Assembly (NCBI GenBank): GCA_963930655.1
Contig: OZ005611.1
Span: forward strand, 7,633,501 to 7,697,500
DNA length: 64,000 nt
Reading direction: 5' to 3'
DNA from: Myrica gale
Lineage: Eukaryota; Streptophyta; Magnoliopsida; Fagales; Myricaceae
Shown here: in pieces, positions 35,990 through 48,400 of the stretch
Layout of the letters: every line of letters begins with the position of its first letter
Numbering within the stretch: position 1 is the stretch's first letter
Translations under genes and position numbers: made by a program
The notes under the pieces: model-generated
Databases searched by the model: none
Told to the model about the DNA's origin: nothing
The model's input: the letters and a program-made list of their open reading frames with translations, nothing else

Positions 35990-36380
35990 GATATTCCATT
36001 CATAAAGAATATCAAAGGAAAATGCGGCTGTGGATGTAAGATGGCGTTCTTCAAACTGAAGATCGGGAGGTGTAGGACGAGGGTAATAATTACGCTGAGT
36101 ACCTTGCATATTTTGAACGAATTGTAGACGCTTTTATTTTATGATTTAAATATTTTATTAAGGCTTAAATCTTGAAATTGTTGTTCTAATATAGAAACAT
36201 CATTATCTGAAAAATCAGAAGGTTCAGTTTGATTTAAATTATGATTAAAGTTGGCCTCTGTCTCTGTCCATCAACCTACTCAGCATAGCTCATTATTAGC
36301 ATATTTGATTAAAGAGCTCTTAAGCTAGTTTGAACTATAATATAAGGGAAAGTAGAATCTGATAAGAGTCGCTTTCATCC
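35990..36380 (-). other. Decayed sequence resembling an endogenous caulimovirus-type polyprotein, part 2
   Basis: On the minus strand, two overlapping frames give a Ser/Asp/Gln-rich linker (around 36230-36130). A second segment (around 36110-35960) carries a Trp-Asn-Ile-Asp-Gly core like the region before the coat protein in petuvirus/florendovirus-like Caulimoviridae integrants of plant genomes. Frame changes and stops show it is dead. The assignment rests on remembered motif similarity only. It could instead be another retroelement gag region. Confidence 0.4.
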
Positions 36381-36504
36381 CCAATGTCAAATTGATTAGG
36401 TTCCACTATTGGGATTCCTCCCCATTCCTAGTTCCGCCATTAGCGAGGAATTTATTTTTTTATTAGTAAGGGAATGAAGCGGACCGGAAAGAAGATTGAT
36501 TGAT

Positions 36505-36785
36505 GAATCCATCCGTATACAATCGGTTTACGGACTACTGGAGATCTTTATACTGGAGCCCTTTTCTATTATTTCTTTATGCCATTTCTTTAATGGCGGG
36601 CTGGTTACACTTACAACCAAAATGGAAACCGAGCGTTTCCTGGTTTAAAAATGCCGAATCTCGTCTCAATCATCATTTGTCAGGACTATTCGGAGTAAGT
36701 TCCTTAGCTTGGACAGGACATTTAGTCCATGTCGCTATTCTTGGATCCAGGGGGAATATGTTCGATGAAATAATTTATTAGAGGT
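36505..36785 (+). pseudogene. psaB: Organelle-derived psaB fragment in nuclear DNA (NUPT or NUMT)
   Basis: The + strand encodes a stretch of photosystem I P700 apoprotein A2 with very few changes, including [36 protein letters not shown] and HLVHVAI. A one-base deletion in the run before FLLFL shifts the frame upstream. A second divergence at 36735-36760 changes the expected ASRGEY segment. The fragment corresponds to a small part of the roughly 734-codon gene, so it is a non-functional transfer. Bases 36385-36505 just upstream are not psaB and may come from mitochondrial DNA, which commonly carries psaB pieces. Confidence 0.88.
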
Positions 36786-37200
36786 ATTACCAAGTTGAGA
36801 ATTTGAAGTAGACGGAAACTTGATTGTTTTGTTTGGAGTAGGAGTAGGGGGAGTATTAATATTAATTTTAGACAACATATCTTCAATTTTATGTAAAACG
36901 GATTCAGTTTTAACAAAAGATATTTTAACAAAAGGAGTCATATTTGGAAGTTCAAGAGGAATACAAATGGGTGTTTTCGAAGAATTGGTCAAAGAATGAG
37001 GTTTAATAAGATTTTTCTATTTTGGTAAGATGGATACCAACTTGGTGTAAAAAAAGTATTTGTATAATTAGTTTGTTGAATAATATTGTCTAAATTTTTA
37101 TCACGGTTGGATAAACTATTTGTTTTGAAAGGAGTAGCTAGAAAATTACGAGTATTATTACTAAAACTGATAGTATTCATAGGTGGGTAAAATTCAAATA
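36786..37200 (-). other. Decayed sequence resembling an endogenous caulimovirus-type polyprotein, part 1
   Basis: Minus-strand frames (37180-36990, then 36990-36735) are Asn/Thr/Ser/Pro-rich and lack a domain I can name with confidence. They look like the linker between movement-protein and coat-protein regions of plant caulimovirus integrants. They lie upstream, in the same orientation, of part 2 at 35990-36380, with the psaB fragment between them. At least one frame change is present. Confidence 0.33.
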
Positions 37201-37238
37201 CTTTTTGTTGATCATTTGTATTCCAAGGGATGTCCCGT

Positions 37239-37314
37239 GTAAGAACATCCAGGACATAGGAGATGTCCTCTGTAAGAACATCCAGGACATAGGAGATGTC
37301 CTCTGTAAGAACAT
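37239..37314. repeat. 33-bp tandem repeat with internal hairpin
   Basis: There are two full units and the start of a third (37239, 37272, 37305). Each contains AGGACAT-AGGAG-ATGTCCT, a 7-bp stem with a 5-nt loop. Confidence 0.85.
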
Positions 37315-38065
37315 TTTAAGTAATATGATCTTGTGCAACCAAGAGAAAAAGAGAATATATATATATATATGAAATGGTAGGAAAATGCTACTTTCTTTGC
37401 GTTGGATATAACAATGCTATGTATGAGACTGAGATGACACCTTTCGTAATCTACACATCTCATGCACCAGCAGCGGTGGGGCGCCACATCCAAGCGCCCC
37501 TGCCCCCTTTCTCTCGGACTCAGATTCTCTCTTAACACGGAATTTGCTAGTCGGTCATAACAGACTATTGGATGAGTGACAGCGCATTAATAAACACATT
37601 TAACGATCTGTATTAAAATGCCTTAAAAATTTCAAAATAAACACATTTTACGATCTGTATTAAAATGCCACTGAAATCCCATAGCCTTTGCGCCCTCGGG
37701 CTTTCCCGATAGAGCTCTAAAAATTCCAGAGGACAGCTCTGGGTAGTTGGGCCTATACAATCCAACAGAAAAACTTAAAAGTTGATATATACCCACCCGG
37801 TGGAGTCAAATCTAACAAGAAAAATAAAACAAAATAAAAGAATAAATTCCCAAGGGACAAATTAGACCAGGAACTCGCAATTGAGAAATAAAATAAGAAA
37901 AGATTCAAAATGAAAGGAAGGGATAAACTATTCAAGATTTAAAACACACGTCCCAACATACAACTTCCCCATCGGGGGTTCATGTAGAAGCAAGGAATAA
38001 AACCAGATATCACCGGCCTGACAAGAGCCACTTATAATCGTTTTCAAATGAGACTTGAAGACAAC

Positions 38066-38100
<35 letters not shown>

Positions 38101-38103
38101 CAA

Positions 38104-38147
<44 letters not shown>

Positions 38148-38340
38148 TCGGAGGTTTCGAACAAATGAGAAAGAGAGAACTAATTAACGCTCCATCCAAC
38201 TGCCGGTTAAAACCGACTGGCAAATTCAAAGAGGAGAGAATCAGAGTCACTTTCTCTCTCTATCTGATAATATCTCAATCTAGGCATATTATCCAAGTGA
38301 AAAGATCCCTTATCTAATCTGGACCACAAATTCAAACCTC
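37315..38340. other. Intergenic sequence with microsatellites
   Basis: No gene is seen. A TA run at about 37357-37370 and the long TA/CA array at 38065-38143 are the only clear structures. Confidence 0.4.
38065..38143. repeat. Compound (TA)n-(CA)n-(TA)n microsatellite
   Basis: A TA run at 38066-38091 is followed by AATAAATAAACAAACACACACACA and a second TA run to 38143. Confidence 0.95.
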
Positions 38341-38445
38341 AAGAGAGTGTTTATTTGTGGAAATTTCGGAGGATATTCCTGAAATTTTGGGAATCTTTAC
38401 TTTATTAAGATTTATTGGGATTTGTGAAAGTAGTGTGTGTAAAAG

Positions 38446-39329
38446 CAGGGGCGGAAGCAAGGGGTGCGATGGGTATCGGCCGATACCCATCGCACCACCG
38501 AAAAAAATTTTCTAATGTAATTTTTTTTGTTTTTCTTTATAAATTAACCAAGTCCGATACCCATTAAGTCCAGGCCAAATAGACTTAATGGGTATCAGAT
38601 CTAAAATATTTTTTTCTATACATTGATTTTGTTCTTAGTGTTCATAATAATTAAGGCAAATATACAGTTATTATAAATTTTTGTTTTGCATCGATTACAA
38701 GTTCTTCAATCGAGGGGTAACTTCCTTTCATCTTACTAAATTTATGTTAGTAAAAAATCATTTACTCTTTGCTCCTATTTTTTCACAATCAAGACCACTT
38801 CATTTTTTTCTCCCTATGTTGATTTGTTTCTTCATTTTTATTAGAGACCTCAAAAATGTTGTGTTTGTTTAGGATCTTTGTATAGGCCTAATCAAAGTTC
38901 TGACCACTTTTGGGATATGTTTATCTAATGAACTCTTTTACTAAATCTTGCTTATCTTGAAAATTTTGTTTTTATTATTCAGAGCATGGTTTGTCATCAA
39001 TTGTTGCTCTCTGTGTGGAAGTTGCTTTGGAGAATGTGAATATCTTTCAATTCCAAATCCATAGAACCCAGAGAAAGATTGCATGTTAGTGTACATCGAG
39101 CAATAAGTTTTTAAAACTATTGAGAATGAAGTCATTTTGCAACTTTTTCGGAAGATGTATACTCGTACATATTACGGTACATGTATTCCAATATTTTTAA
39201 TGCTTTTTATCCTTAATTTTCGACATTGTACCTCTAAGACAATATTTTGCATTACGAAAAATTTTTTTTTGTCATTTTGCCTTTAAAATTTGACACCCAT
39301 GAATTTTGATCCTGGTTACGCCACTGTAC
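38446..39329. mobile_element. hAT-like non-autonomous element nested in an older MITE
   Basis: The left end CAGGGGCGGAAGC and right end TTACGCCACTG resemble the CAGNGGCGGA...TCCGCCACTG ends widespread in plant hAT-like elements. GTAAAAG occurs on both sides (ending 38445, and 39331-39337) as an imperfect target duplication. Outside it, 38341-38445 and 39338-39410 carry complementary ends (AAGAGAGTGTTTATTT and AAACAAACACCCCTT), which fit the two halves of an interrupted MITE. No transposase is present. Confidence 0.55.
38463..38496. repeat. Perfect 34-bp palindrome
   Basis: The two 17-nt arms GGTGCGATGGGTATCGG and its exact complement abut with no spacer, close to the left end of the hAT-like element. 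Confidence 0.95.
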
Positions 39330-39478
39330 AGTAAAAGTTAAAAATTTTGGAGTATATTTGTTTTGTTGGAAATTTCGAACCTCAAAATTTTAGGGAAACA
39401 AACACCCCTTAAATGACATCAGCTTCTCTCAATTTTCAACCCCAATTCCTTCTAATTCCAAATTGAGCCCAAAACCAG

Positions 39479-39785
39479 GGGTATGTTCGTTTTCATCATT
39501 TTTTCAGGATTATAAGTATTTTCACAATTCTTCCACCGAACATATTCAGAATTCAAACACAAAAACCAATACATTTTACACAATCTCTAACAACTTTTTA
39601 ATTTTTTATTCAACATAAATTTTTTCTCTCTATACTTTTTCACATAACTCTAATACTTTTTTATTAAATAATTACATCAAATCATTTCTCTCTCCACTTT
39701 ACACAAACACCAATAAAACACCATTCAACATAAAAATTTACAACTTCTCTAAAATCCTACATTTTTTTCAAAACGAACATCACCC
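39479..39785. mobile_element. MITE with GGGTRTGTTCGTTTT-like ends
   Basis: The left end GGGTATGTTCGTTTTC and the complement of the right end (GGGTGATGTTCGTTTTG) agree apart from a one-base indel and scattered changes. The interior is AT-rich and non-coding. I could not define the target duplication. Confidence 0.5.
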
Positions 39786-40200
39786 AAGAATCGGTCAACA
39801 ATCTTTCAAAATATCTTCATCGGGCTCGCTACGAATAAGGTGCTGAATAATAATTAACCGTCTACGATTAAAGAAACGGAATCTGGTTTAAATTTCGTTT
39901 AATGCGTTATTACACTAATCTAAAGCGCATTCATAAAGCATTAATATAATATAATAAAATAAGAAAGAGAGAAAAGAAAGAGGTTATCTTATTTAAAGGA
40001 AGCACATATCATCACATGCTCGATCAAGAGTCTGAACCACCATATCTGAAAAAAAAAATCCCAAAACCCAACATGACCAACGACCATAACCACAACCATA
40101 ATCTCACAACACTAAAAACGACAATAAAACAGGTTAAACGACGCCCCCCAAATACATAACAGACCACGGTATTATTATGAGGTGGTTAGTTAACTCAGAT
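39786..40200. other. 3' flank of the cyclophilin gene
   Basis: The 150 bases or so before 40201 are probably the cyclophilin 3' UTR. Nothing else is recognised. Confidence 0.4.
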
Positions 40201-40719
40201 CTACGAGAGTTGACCACAGTCAGCGATGACCACGGGTTTCTTGGTCTTGCCGGAGGAGGTTCCCACCCCCTCGATCTTCTTCACGACGTCCAAGCCCTCC
40301 ACAACCTGTCCGAAGACAACGTGCTTGCCGTCGAGCCACGAGGTCTTCACAGTGCAGAGGAAGAACTGGGATCCGTTGGTCCCTGGCCCAGCATTGGCCA
40401 TCGAGAGCACGCCGGGGCCGGTGTGCTTCTTGATGAAGTTCTCGTCGGCGAACTTCTCGCCGTAGATGGACTCCCCGCCGGTTCCGTCTCCTCTCGTGAA
40501 GTCACCGCCCTGGCACATGAAATCGGGGATCACACGGTGGAAGGTCGAGCCCTTGAAGTGCAGCGGCTTGCCGGAGCGACCCACACCCTTCTCGCCAGTG
40601 CAGAGGGCCCTGAAATTCTCAGCGGTACGAGGAGTTGTATCGGCGTAGAGCTCCATCACGATCCGGCCGGTGGGAGCACCGCCAACAGATATATCGAAGA
40701 AAACCTTTGGGTTGGCCAT
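40201..40719 (-). CDS. Cytosolic cyclophilin (peptidyl-prolyl cis-trans isomerase), ROC1/CYP18-type
   Basis: This is a single-exon gene of 172 aa, the standard size of plant cytosolic single-domain cyclophilins. The domain fills the whole protein: [12 protein letters not shown] start, catalytic Arg in [23 protein letters not shown], and the active-site Trp in [13 protein letters not shown]. The plant-specific insert ([14 protein letters not shown], about residues 43-56) is present. The C-terminus [20 protein letters not shown] lacks targeting signals. The enzyme isomerises X-Pro bonds and binds cyclosporin. Plant members act in the cytosol and nucleus, in signalling and stress. Third-position G/C is far higher than in the neighbours, as is common for strongly expressed housekeeping genes. 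A TATA box lies about 95 nt upstream. Confidence 0.97.
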   Translation of the reverse strand: MANPKVFFDISVGGAPTGRIVMELYADTTPRTAENFRALCTGEKGVGRSGKPLHFKGSTFHRVIPDFMCQGGDFTRGDGTGGESIYGEKFADENFIKKHTGPGVLSMANAGPGTNGSQFFLCTVKTSWLDGKHVVFGQVVEGLDVVKKIEGVGTSSGKTKKPVVIADCGQLS

Positions 40720-40812
40720 TGAAGCAGAGATTCGAGTTCCTGTTCCGATCTTTCGACTCTGTAAAGAAGAAGATTAAGTAGAGTGAGATGGTTAGGGTTT
40801 ACTGGGGGAGAG

Positions 40813-40823
40813 GTTATATATAG
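40813..40823 (-). promoter_or_regulatory. TATA box of the cyclophilin gene
   Basis: CCTATATATAA on the minus strand, about 95 nt upstream of the start codon. Confidence 0.7.
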
Positions 40824-42418
40824 GGTCAGAAATCGTGAACAGCTCTAGAAGGTGGAGTTGAACCGTTGGATGGGGACACGTGGGAGGATCGTGAAGGAGG
40901 TATGAGTAACTATGGTTAGGTTAGGATTTAACTAGGGTTAGTTAGTTGGAATCCGAGGGTACGGCGGTATATGCTCGTGTCATTTATTCGGGGATAGGAA
41001 CCTGGACTTCTTGCGCCGGGCGTGGGGGGGATGACAAAAAACGACGCCGTTGAGAGAGTTCCGTGTTTACACTTGGCATACATGCTCTAAGCTCTTCAGT
41101 GGGAGTTGCCACTTGCCACTGATTATAACGTCTAGCATGTGTTGCCTGCATCCATCGGTGTAGTGTGTACAATTAGAAGGACCAAAATATCTAATCTACA
41201 TTTGTTTTGAGATAACATAAGAGCAAAACAAAACAAAATTAGTATTATTATTTAAGACAAAAATAATATTCTCTCCATTTGCCACTCATATGTTTGGATA
41301 TCGTATTCCAAAAAAGTGTTTTTTATTCTTTAATTAAAAGTTAAAAGCGACAAGGACATTATTCCCTCTTATCTTTATCCGTCTTTTACTCCTTTTTCCT
41401 CTTTTTCCCTCTCTTTTTCAGCAAACAATAATGAGGGTGTAGGAGGGCTACACCCTGACCTTTCTCGAGAACGAAGAGGATAATCATAAGCATAAGAAGA
41501 TGGCTTTGAAGGAAAGAAAAAGAACAAACGAGGACCGAGGAACACTTGACCAATTGATCCCACAACTTTCCGTAGGCTTGGTTAGAAACAAGAGCGGTAG
41601 AGTAAATGCACCCAAAGGATTGAAAGTTGAAACCCAATACCTTTTAGGCTTTATCCGCCCATCTTTCATAACATAGACGAAAAGTGTGTATTTCTCAGAT
41701 CTCAATTTTATACACAATTCAATGCGTGTACGAGGCTATAGCCCTGTCCCTTTTCGAGGGTCATCTTGAAAACCGGAAATATAAGGAAATGGAATGGCCG
41801 GTCGGCTTCTAAATTGTTTTCCAAAAGTACTGTGCTCAAGTGTCGGATTCTTCTCTTATTTTTTTTTTTTTTTCCAGAAAGTTATGATTTGTTCCTATGA
41901 AATTCATCAGGTCCGTACATCGAGAATTTGGGCTGCCATTCCAAGTGGCAACTGAACCCGACTGAGCCGCGTCTCGAGCACTGTGTCCTAATAGAGCTTT
42001 TTTTTTAATCATGTACTAATAGAGCTTAAAGGAAAGGAGACGAGTTTATCCAATTAGAAAAATCCTCCAACTACACGTAGTTTATCCAAGAGTCCGACGT
42101 ATTCTCACATCCTCTCAAAAAAGACCACGTGGCTTGGTTTCCATTCACGCCTGCATGAAGTTTTGAGCCCGAGAAAAAGTCAGATTCGTGAGGAAGTGGA
42201 AAAGCGTTCCACAACCTCACGAAGAAACAAAACAAACTATAAGTGTGCCGACCGAAAGTGTCTTTTTCTCAATTAGCCTCCACCTCCACCGAATCCCGAA
42301 AAGAATGGCTCAAGAAAATCCCAGCATTCTTCATACATACAAATAGTCACAATCATGTGGAACCTCAAATATCTACAAAAACTTAAGCCTACATAATTCA
42401 CCTACATCCAAAACTTCT
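40824..42418. other. Intergenic region between cyclophilin and NUP188
   Basis: This holds the cyclophilin promoter side on the left and the presumptive NUP188 3' UTR on the right (roughly 42300-42418). I recognise no gene or element between them. Confidence 0.4.
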
Positions 42419-45400
42419 TCACAAGAGACCTTCGGACTGTAATAATCCCGGATAAACAGATAATATTATATATTTCAACGACTTCATGGATGCTTTTAGA
42501 AATGCATGGCCTTCTGTTGCTGCACAGAACGAAGAGTACAACAAAGTTAGAATTAGCAACCAAACAATTTGGTCATCGGCTACCCAGTGGGATGAAAAGA
42601 TAGGTACCTCTTATCAACAATTTCAGTTCCTTCGAGAAATCCTCCACGCGCCCTAGTACAGGTCTTATTCCACAAATCTGTAGAACGCAAAGTTCCAAAT
42701 ATAAGGCCATCTCCATTATTTGCAGCAATAAGATACAGACATCCTGGACTTGGTAATCAATCCGCTCCAATCTGTTGGCCTCACACAGCTCGGCCACGAT
42801 AGCAATGGCTTGATCCTGCGTTGGATCGAATACCATGTGTAAGAGGATGACGACTTCATTATTATAGGATACAAATGGCAGACGGGATGTTTTTGCCTAG
42901 ACAACCCATGCTGACAAAAGTAGACATTCAAACCCTGACCTAAGTTATTAGGAACTATACGCAGTCCAATTATGTTGAAATAGGCGGTAAAGTTCATAGA
43001 AGAATACATATAATAATCATACCTGTAAACCATGTAAAATTTCAGGCATTGGAAGCTCAGGAAAATGAGCAAGATCAACAAACCCCAACTCCTCCGCTCT
43101 TTTAGCAGCACCTTCGGCTTGTAAACAGAGGAACTTCAAAAGAAGAAATGCAATTCTGTAGATCTGCAAGGCGATAGCATCGGAGAAGTACGTTTGAGAA
43201 ACAGGAGCAGTATTTTCATTGGCTTGGTCCTTGGTTATCAGAGCCCTTGAGACAGCAGTGAACTTCTGTTTTGAGACACAACCAAGAGGTGAAAGAGCAA
43301 ACCATCCATTTCTGCTTTTGATAACTGATGCTTTCTTGCAGCAATCAAAGTCCTCTTTGCTGGTAGGAGGACATAGAAGTGGGGCACCCCTGCGTGCAGG
43401 CTCCTCATGGCGTTGAGTTCCACGGCTGAAAAAGGCCAAGAGATGGATACTTTTCTCTCTTAGCTGAGAATCCATGTCTTTCATGGCCTTAACCCATGAA
43501 TTACAATGCTGGGCTAGCACACACATTAGCATTACAGTGTGCTCTGTTTCTTGAAGAGAAGCCAAAGATGTTTGAGTCCTTTGTGCCCGTGGTCTTTTCT
43601 TGTCAGGATCATCTGATGGAAAGTCTGGTGCATTGAGATGATAAAAAATCATATAGGCTTTCTCTGAAAAGAAGTAAGTTATCATATTGTCCACACTATC
43701 ACTGTAAGTAGGACTGTCTCCTAAAGATTGAATTATAGCAATAACCACAGACAAGCCAAGTCCCCAAATGTGGTGGGGCTTATCAAATTTTTCTAATGCG
43801 TTGGAGGGACTCCCCTCACTATTAATTGAGGAGAAAAGTCTACCGTCTGAGGTTTCAGCAAATAAAACCCTCAGCGACGAGAAAAAACCAGAATTAAGAA
43901 GCATCTCAGCACCTCCTCTCAAGCGTGACAGGGTCAGAAAGAACTTCAATAGTAGGGGAATGGACACAAAAGTATTTCTATCTTGAAGCTTAAGAATAAG
44001 GTTCTGCAACTGCAGATGATTCTGTATGACTGGGAACCAAGTGTCAGGCATTAAGAAATTTCTTATTATAAAGTCCATAGTTGTCATGGCGACGGTGCAA
44101 TGCTCAGCTGAAGTGATGCAATTGCAGAGAATGGGTAGCAGTGGAATAGTCACGTTTGAAATTTTACCCAAGTCTGTAAAAGATTCCATTTCCGTTGCCC
44201 CACTGATTCGTGTACTAAGGCAAGTAAACTCCACAGTCGAAAGAAGCAACATCAGCAAGAGCGTCATTGTTGTGTTAACCCCTGTAACTGATGGCCTTAA
44301 GTCACTCAACACTTTAAGGCCACACCCCAAGGTTTTTAAAACAAGCACACAAGCATGCAAGGACAAACTTTCATCTGCAGATCTCATCAGATGGAGAAGC
44401 AATTCTGCTTGGGCTGCTAGAAAACAGAGGATATCTTCAGAGGCATCCAGAACTGCTGCCAACGATTCCACTGTGGTGTAGAAACATTGGCATATATGAT
44501 CAATACATGATGATACAACCTCAGCAGGGATCTTTGTTCCATTAGTTTTTTTCTCTGGTGACTGTATGAGTAGGTGAAAATAAGTTAGTTGTCTGAAATA
44601 GTGCATAACGTGCAAAAATAACATTTTTGGTTCTTCAATTCACAAAGTTGAACTATGAAGGCTATAACATTAAGGCCTTGACACAGACTAACCACATCAA
44701 GAGGATGAAAATTACATGCCCAGTGCAGAAAGCAAGAGGAAAGAATCATCTTAATCTATTCTAAATGCCTAAGTCGTCCAATTTATACAAAGGGTTCCAC
44801 TTTGTTGAATGCCATACTGTCCCTATGATGTAGAGTCCTCAAAATTATGTTCCTGATCAATTTGAAATCCGAGGATTACTCTGGGTTACCATGATATCTA
44901 GCTTTGCTCGGACCTGACTTCCACAGAACAACTAACTGGTAGAAAGAGAGGTAGATCTAAATCAAACAATTTTAATCCCACTTATAAGCATTAATATCTC
45001 TCGGTTTCAACCAAATCCTTCTCAAAGTTAACCCACACCCCATCTAAAAGTGGACGCATAGAACACATAATGTTATCCCTCAAATATCTGTAGGCCCTAG
45101 TGCCTCACACACATGCCCCCCTCAGAGCATCCTTTTGAAAGTAAAGCAGGATGAGGCATATTATGTTCACTACAATCATATGAGAGAACAAGCCCCAGGA
45201 TAAATTGCAGATAATTCTCAATGATGTGTTTAGAGTATGATCATTCTTTTACAATTTAGTTTTAATGACATAAAACATAAAAGGTCCATAAACCCTTTTA
45301 ACACCTGCCCTATTTTCCCAATAAATCCAACTCTACAGTTGGTGCTAATTTATTTTGAACTTGGGAACTTCAACCAAAAGAGAATTGCAGTTATGATAAC

Positions 45401-48400
45401 TCACATGATCCCAGTAGACAGTTAAAACAGTTATTAATGCTTTCAATGCATCATACTTCGAACTTGCAAGCAACACCGTCGAGTTTGCTTCTTGCATGCA
45501 ACACAACATTGTGTCTGCAATTGCTTTTGACGCGTTCCAATCTGAATAATCCCACATATCGAATCCCATATCTGCTCTAAGGTGTACAACATCAAACAAA
45601 TATACATCTTTGGAAGTTGCAGGAAGGTCATCATCATACTTATGTAGATAAGACTGCAAAAGCTTTGATTCAACCAGATGCTGAAAGAGTTCTTTGAATG
45701 GTCCAGGACCAATTTTCCGGCCTTCAAACTCTCCTTGTATATAATAATACAGATCACTGAGAATTAAAGTATTTAATTCCTTCCCTTCACTGGTAAAAAG
45801 AAAAACAAAACCAAAAGATGATTTGTTTAGAGCATCTGAAAAGAAAACCCATTGTGAAGTTGCAGAAAACTGAATAATACAAGTAAATGAAAACCTTCTG
45901 TTTTAGGAACAAGTTAATAAATAATTCCCAGAGAAAAAAAAACAACTTAACGAACTAAAACGCTGAAAATGCATGATTTCGTGGCAATACCTAGATAATC
46001 TGTCAGTCGTAATGCCCAAGTTCCCCACAGAAAATCAGGAGGGACAACAAAAAACACATGTACAGGCGATTGTGTCCATTTAAATCTAATCATAGTAACA
46101 TCTAGGAACATGATCTTTTGATAGAAGACTGCAAACATAACCCCTCTTCCCACCCAGGTATATGAGACATATTCTGTCCAGAATAGAATCACATAGTCAT
46201 ACGGTGGATGGCTGCCCAGACATCTATAGATGTGGGTGTATTTTTTTATAGAACAATCACAGATGTAAATATAACACGTTCAATTGGATTAAAAAATCAT
46301 AAAAAATGCACAGAACCATTTCCCATTTACATTACACATTCAGACTCATCAGTTTCAATTGCAATCACCCCATCGCCAAGTCCGCTCCCCCCCCCCTCTC
46401 CAAAAAAAAAAAGGTGCCAGTCTTCTTTATAGCATCATGAAGTTGGACCCCTATATGAATTTGCATCAGAAATAGAAGATCAGTGAACGGCTCTACCTGT
46501 AACCACGCTGAGAATACTGAGCCAACAATTCAGAAAAAGCAGGCTGACTGCTCAACTACAAACAGGCAAATGACAAGCAAACTTGGAATTAAATGCAACT
46601 CCAAGAAGATGAAATGAGAGAAGAAAAAGATAAAACAAAAAATAAAAGCACAAGGGTATGGATGTATTTCAGGGAAAAAGAAAAAAAATAAAAGAGACAA
46701 CCCAAGTGAGTCAGAGACAGGACCAAACCTTTTTGCGAATCTCATGGATCTTCTCAAGTAATGAGACAGACAAAGTTCCCGAGTCACCATTTGCTAATCT
46801 GCCCATCATATGCACAGTGAATAAACTGGCTGCAACCTGCAAAGTTGTAACTTAGGTGCTGATTCTCTAGCATTTTAAATTTAAAGAAGATAATAGCCAA
46901 AGGTTGACACAAATATCAAGGCAACAATGCAGTAGTAGGTCATTCTAGCATATTCTGCAGGACGTCTATTTAAGAAAGCTCAAAACAACTCTTCCTTGAG
47001 CTTTTCGCAGGGTTTGTTGATCATATTCCAAATCTACCCCAGATCCACAACAAGTATAACTAGGATGATCATACACTTCAATTAACTACTTATTTAGTTG
47101 ACAGAAAATTCTGAATTTAACTGAAAAGTAAACTCTTAGAACCCATGTCACAAGTTAGTTTGACCCCAGCTCCCTACTCAATTCATATGTGAAGCAGGAA
47201 AATTGACAGAAAAAGGAAAGTAATATCATCACCTGGTGAAAGGAAATAAACCAATTACCGGCTGCGTCATTCTCCAAATTAATATGTTAAAAGAAGTATA
47301 TAAAATTGTATATTACGTTTACCTTTACGTGAAAGAAATTGTTGTTGTATTCACAAGAAGTATGTGACTTGATCAATTTGCCTAAAACAGAGCTTCCACA
47401 CCAGTCTGCCATAATATCTTTTACAGCTTCTGATTTTTGGATTGCAAGTGCAAACTCGGTCCTGTCCTTTGACTCAGCTGCATGCTTTAGAAGTGAATCA
47501 GCCTGTGACAATTTTTTCTGCAGGAACATCTCATATGCCATTATTTCCAAAATTGCAGATTGACATCTATATTTGCATGCCAAGTTTAGAGCCTCCGTGT
47601 CATTCAGATTTTCAATAGGAGGATCTTCAATGCCAGCAATAAACAGAACATAGTTGGACAATTTTTTCCAGAAATTCTCTGAGGTCCTTAGCCACTCCAA
47701 AATATGTGTATATTGACCAGCCCCTTGCCACAAGGCCTTCATGAGGTTAAGTACACTCAACACCATACGGGGATTGCTGATTAACAACTTTCAACAGATT
47801 AAAATGTGAAGCAAATATAAGAAACCATATTCGCAATCCAGAAAGGCTTTCCAAAGAGACCAGAATTAAAATCGTTTAGGAAAAAATACCTGTTGATAAG
47901 ATCATTAACCCTATCAAGATAGAGCAAAAGTGCATCTACAAGTCTTGGTTTTCTGGAACCCTGGGGATCACAGGAAGCTTCTTTTGCTGCTTGCTTCACA
48001 TCGTCAGCATTACTATTCTGTACATCCTTGCTCTCTTTGGTAGCAAATATAGCAACAAGAAAAGCAGGCTGCAGAAAGAAACCATAACCATATGTTATGA
48101 AACAAAGCCACTAAAAAAGTTAGATGGACAAGATTGAGATCACTGACTAAGGGGTAACTCTAGATGAGCTGAATAATTTATAAAAAAGACATAGCTAGAC
48201 AATGATTAGGCCACACTTAGTAACGAAAGACCCAATATTTGGTTTCTATCTGAATTTTCTGTCTTCATTATGGTTTATGAACCTAGGCTTGGCTGCCCCT
48301 ATCAATGGTCCTACAGACTATGACTTTGCCAATCCCATAAAAGATGATATTTTCAAATTATAGAATATATCTAATTTGAAAAGATCATACCAACTTATAC

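Noticed and set aside
37239-37314. Possible CRISPR-like array
   Set aside because: There are only two adjacent units with no spacers, in a plant nuclear genome. It is a plain tandem repeat.
38044-38250. Minus-strand open frame with a Tyr-Ile repeat
   Set aside because: It is the translation of the (TA)n microsatellite.
40177-40722. 181-residue open frame antisense to cyclophilin
   Set aside because: The cyclophilin strand has full family identity. The antisense frame is a by-product of its high third-position G/C.
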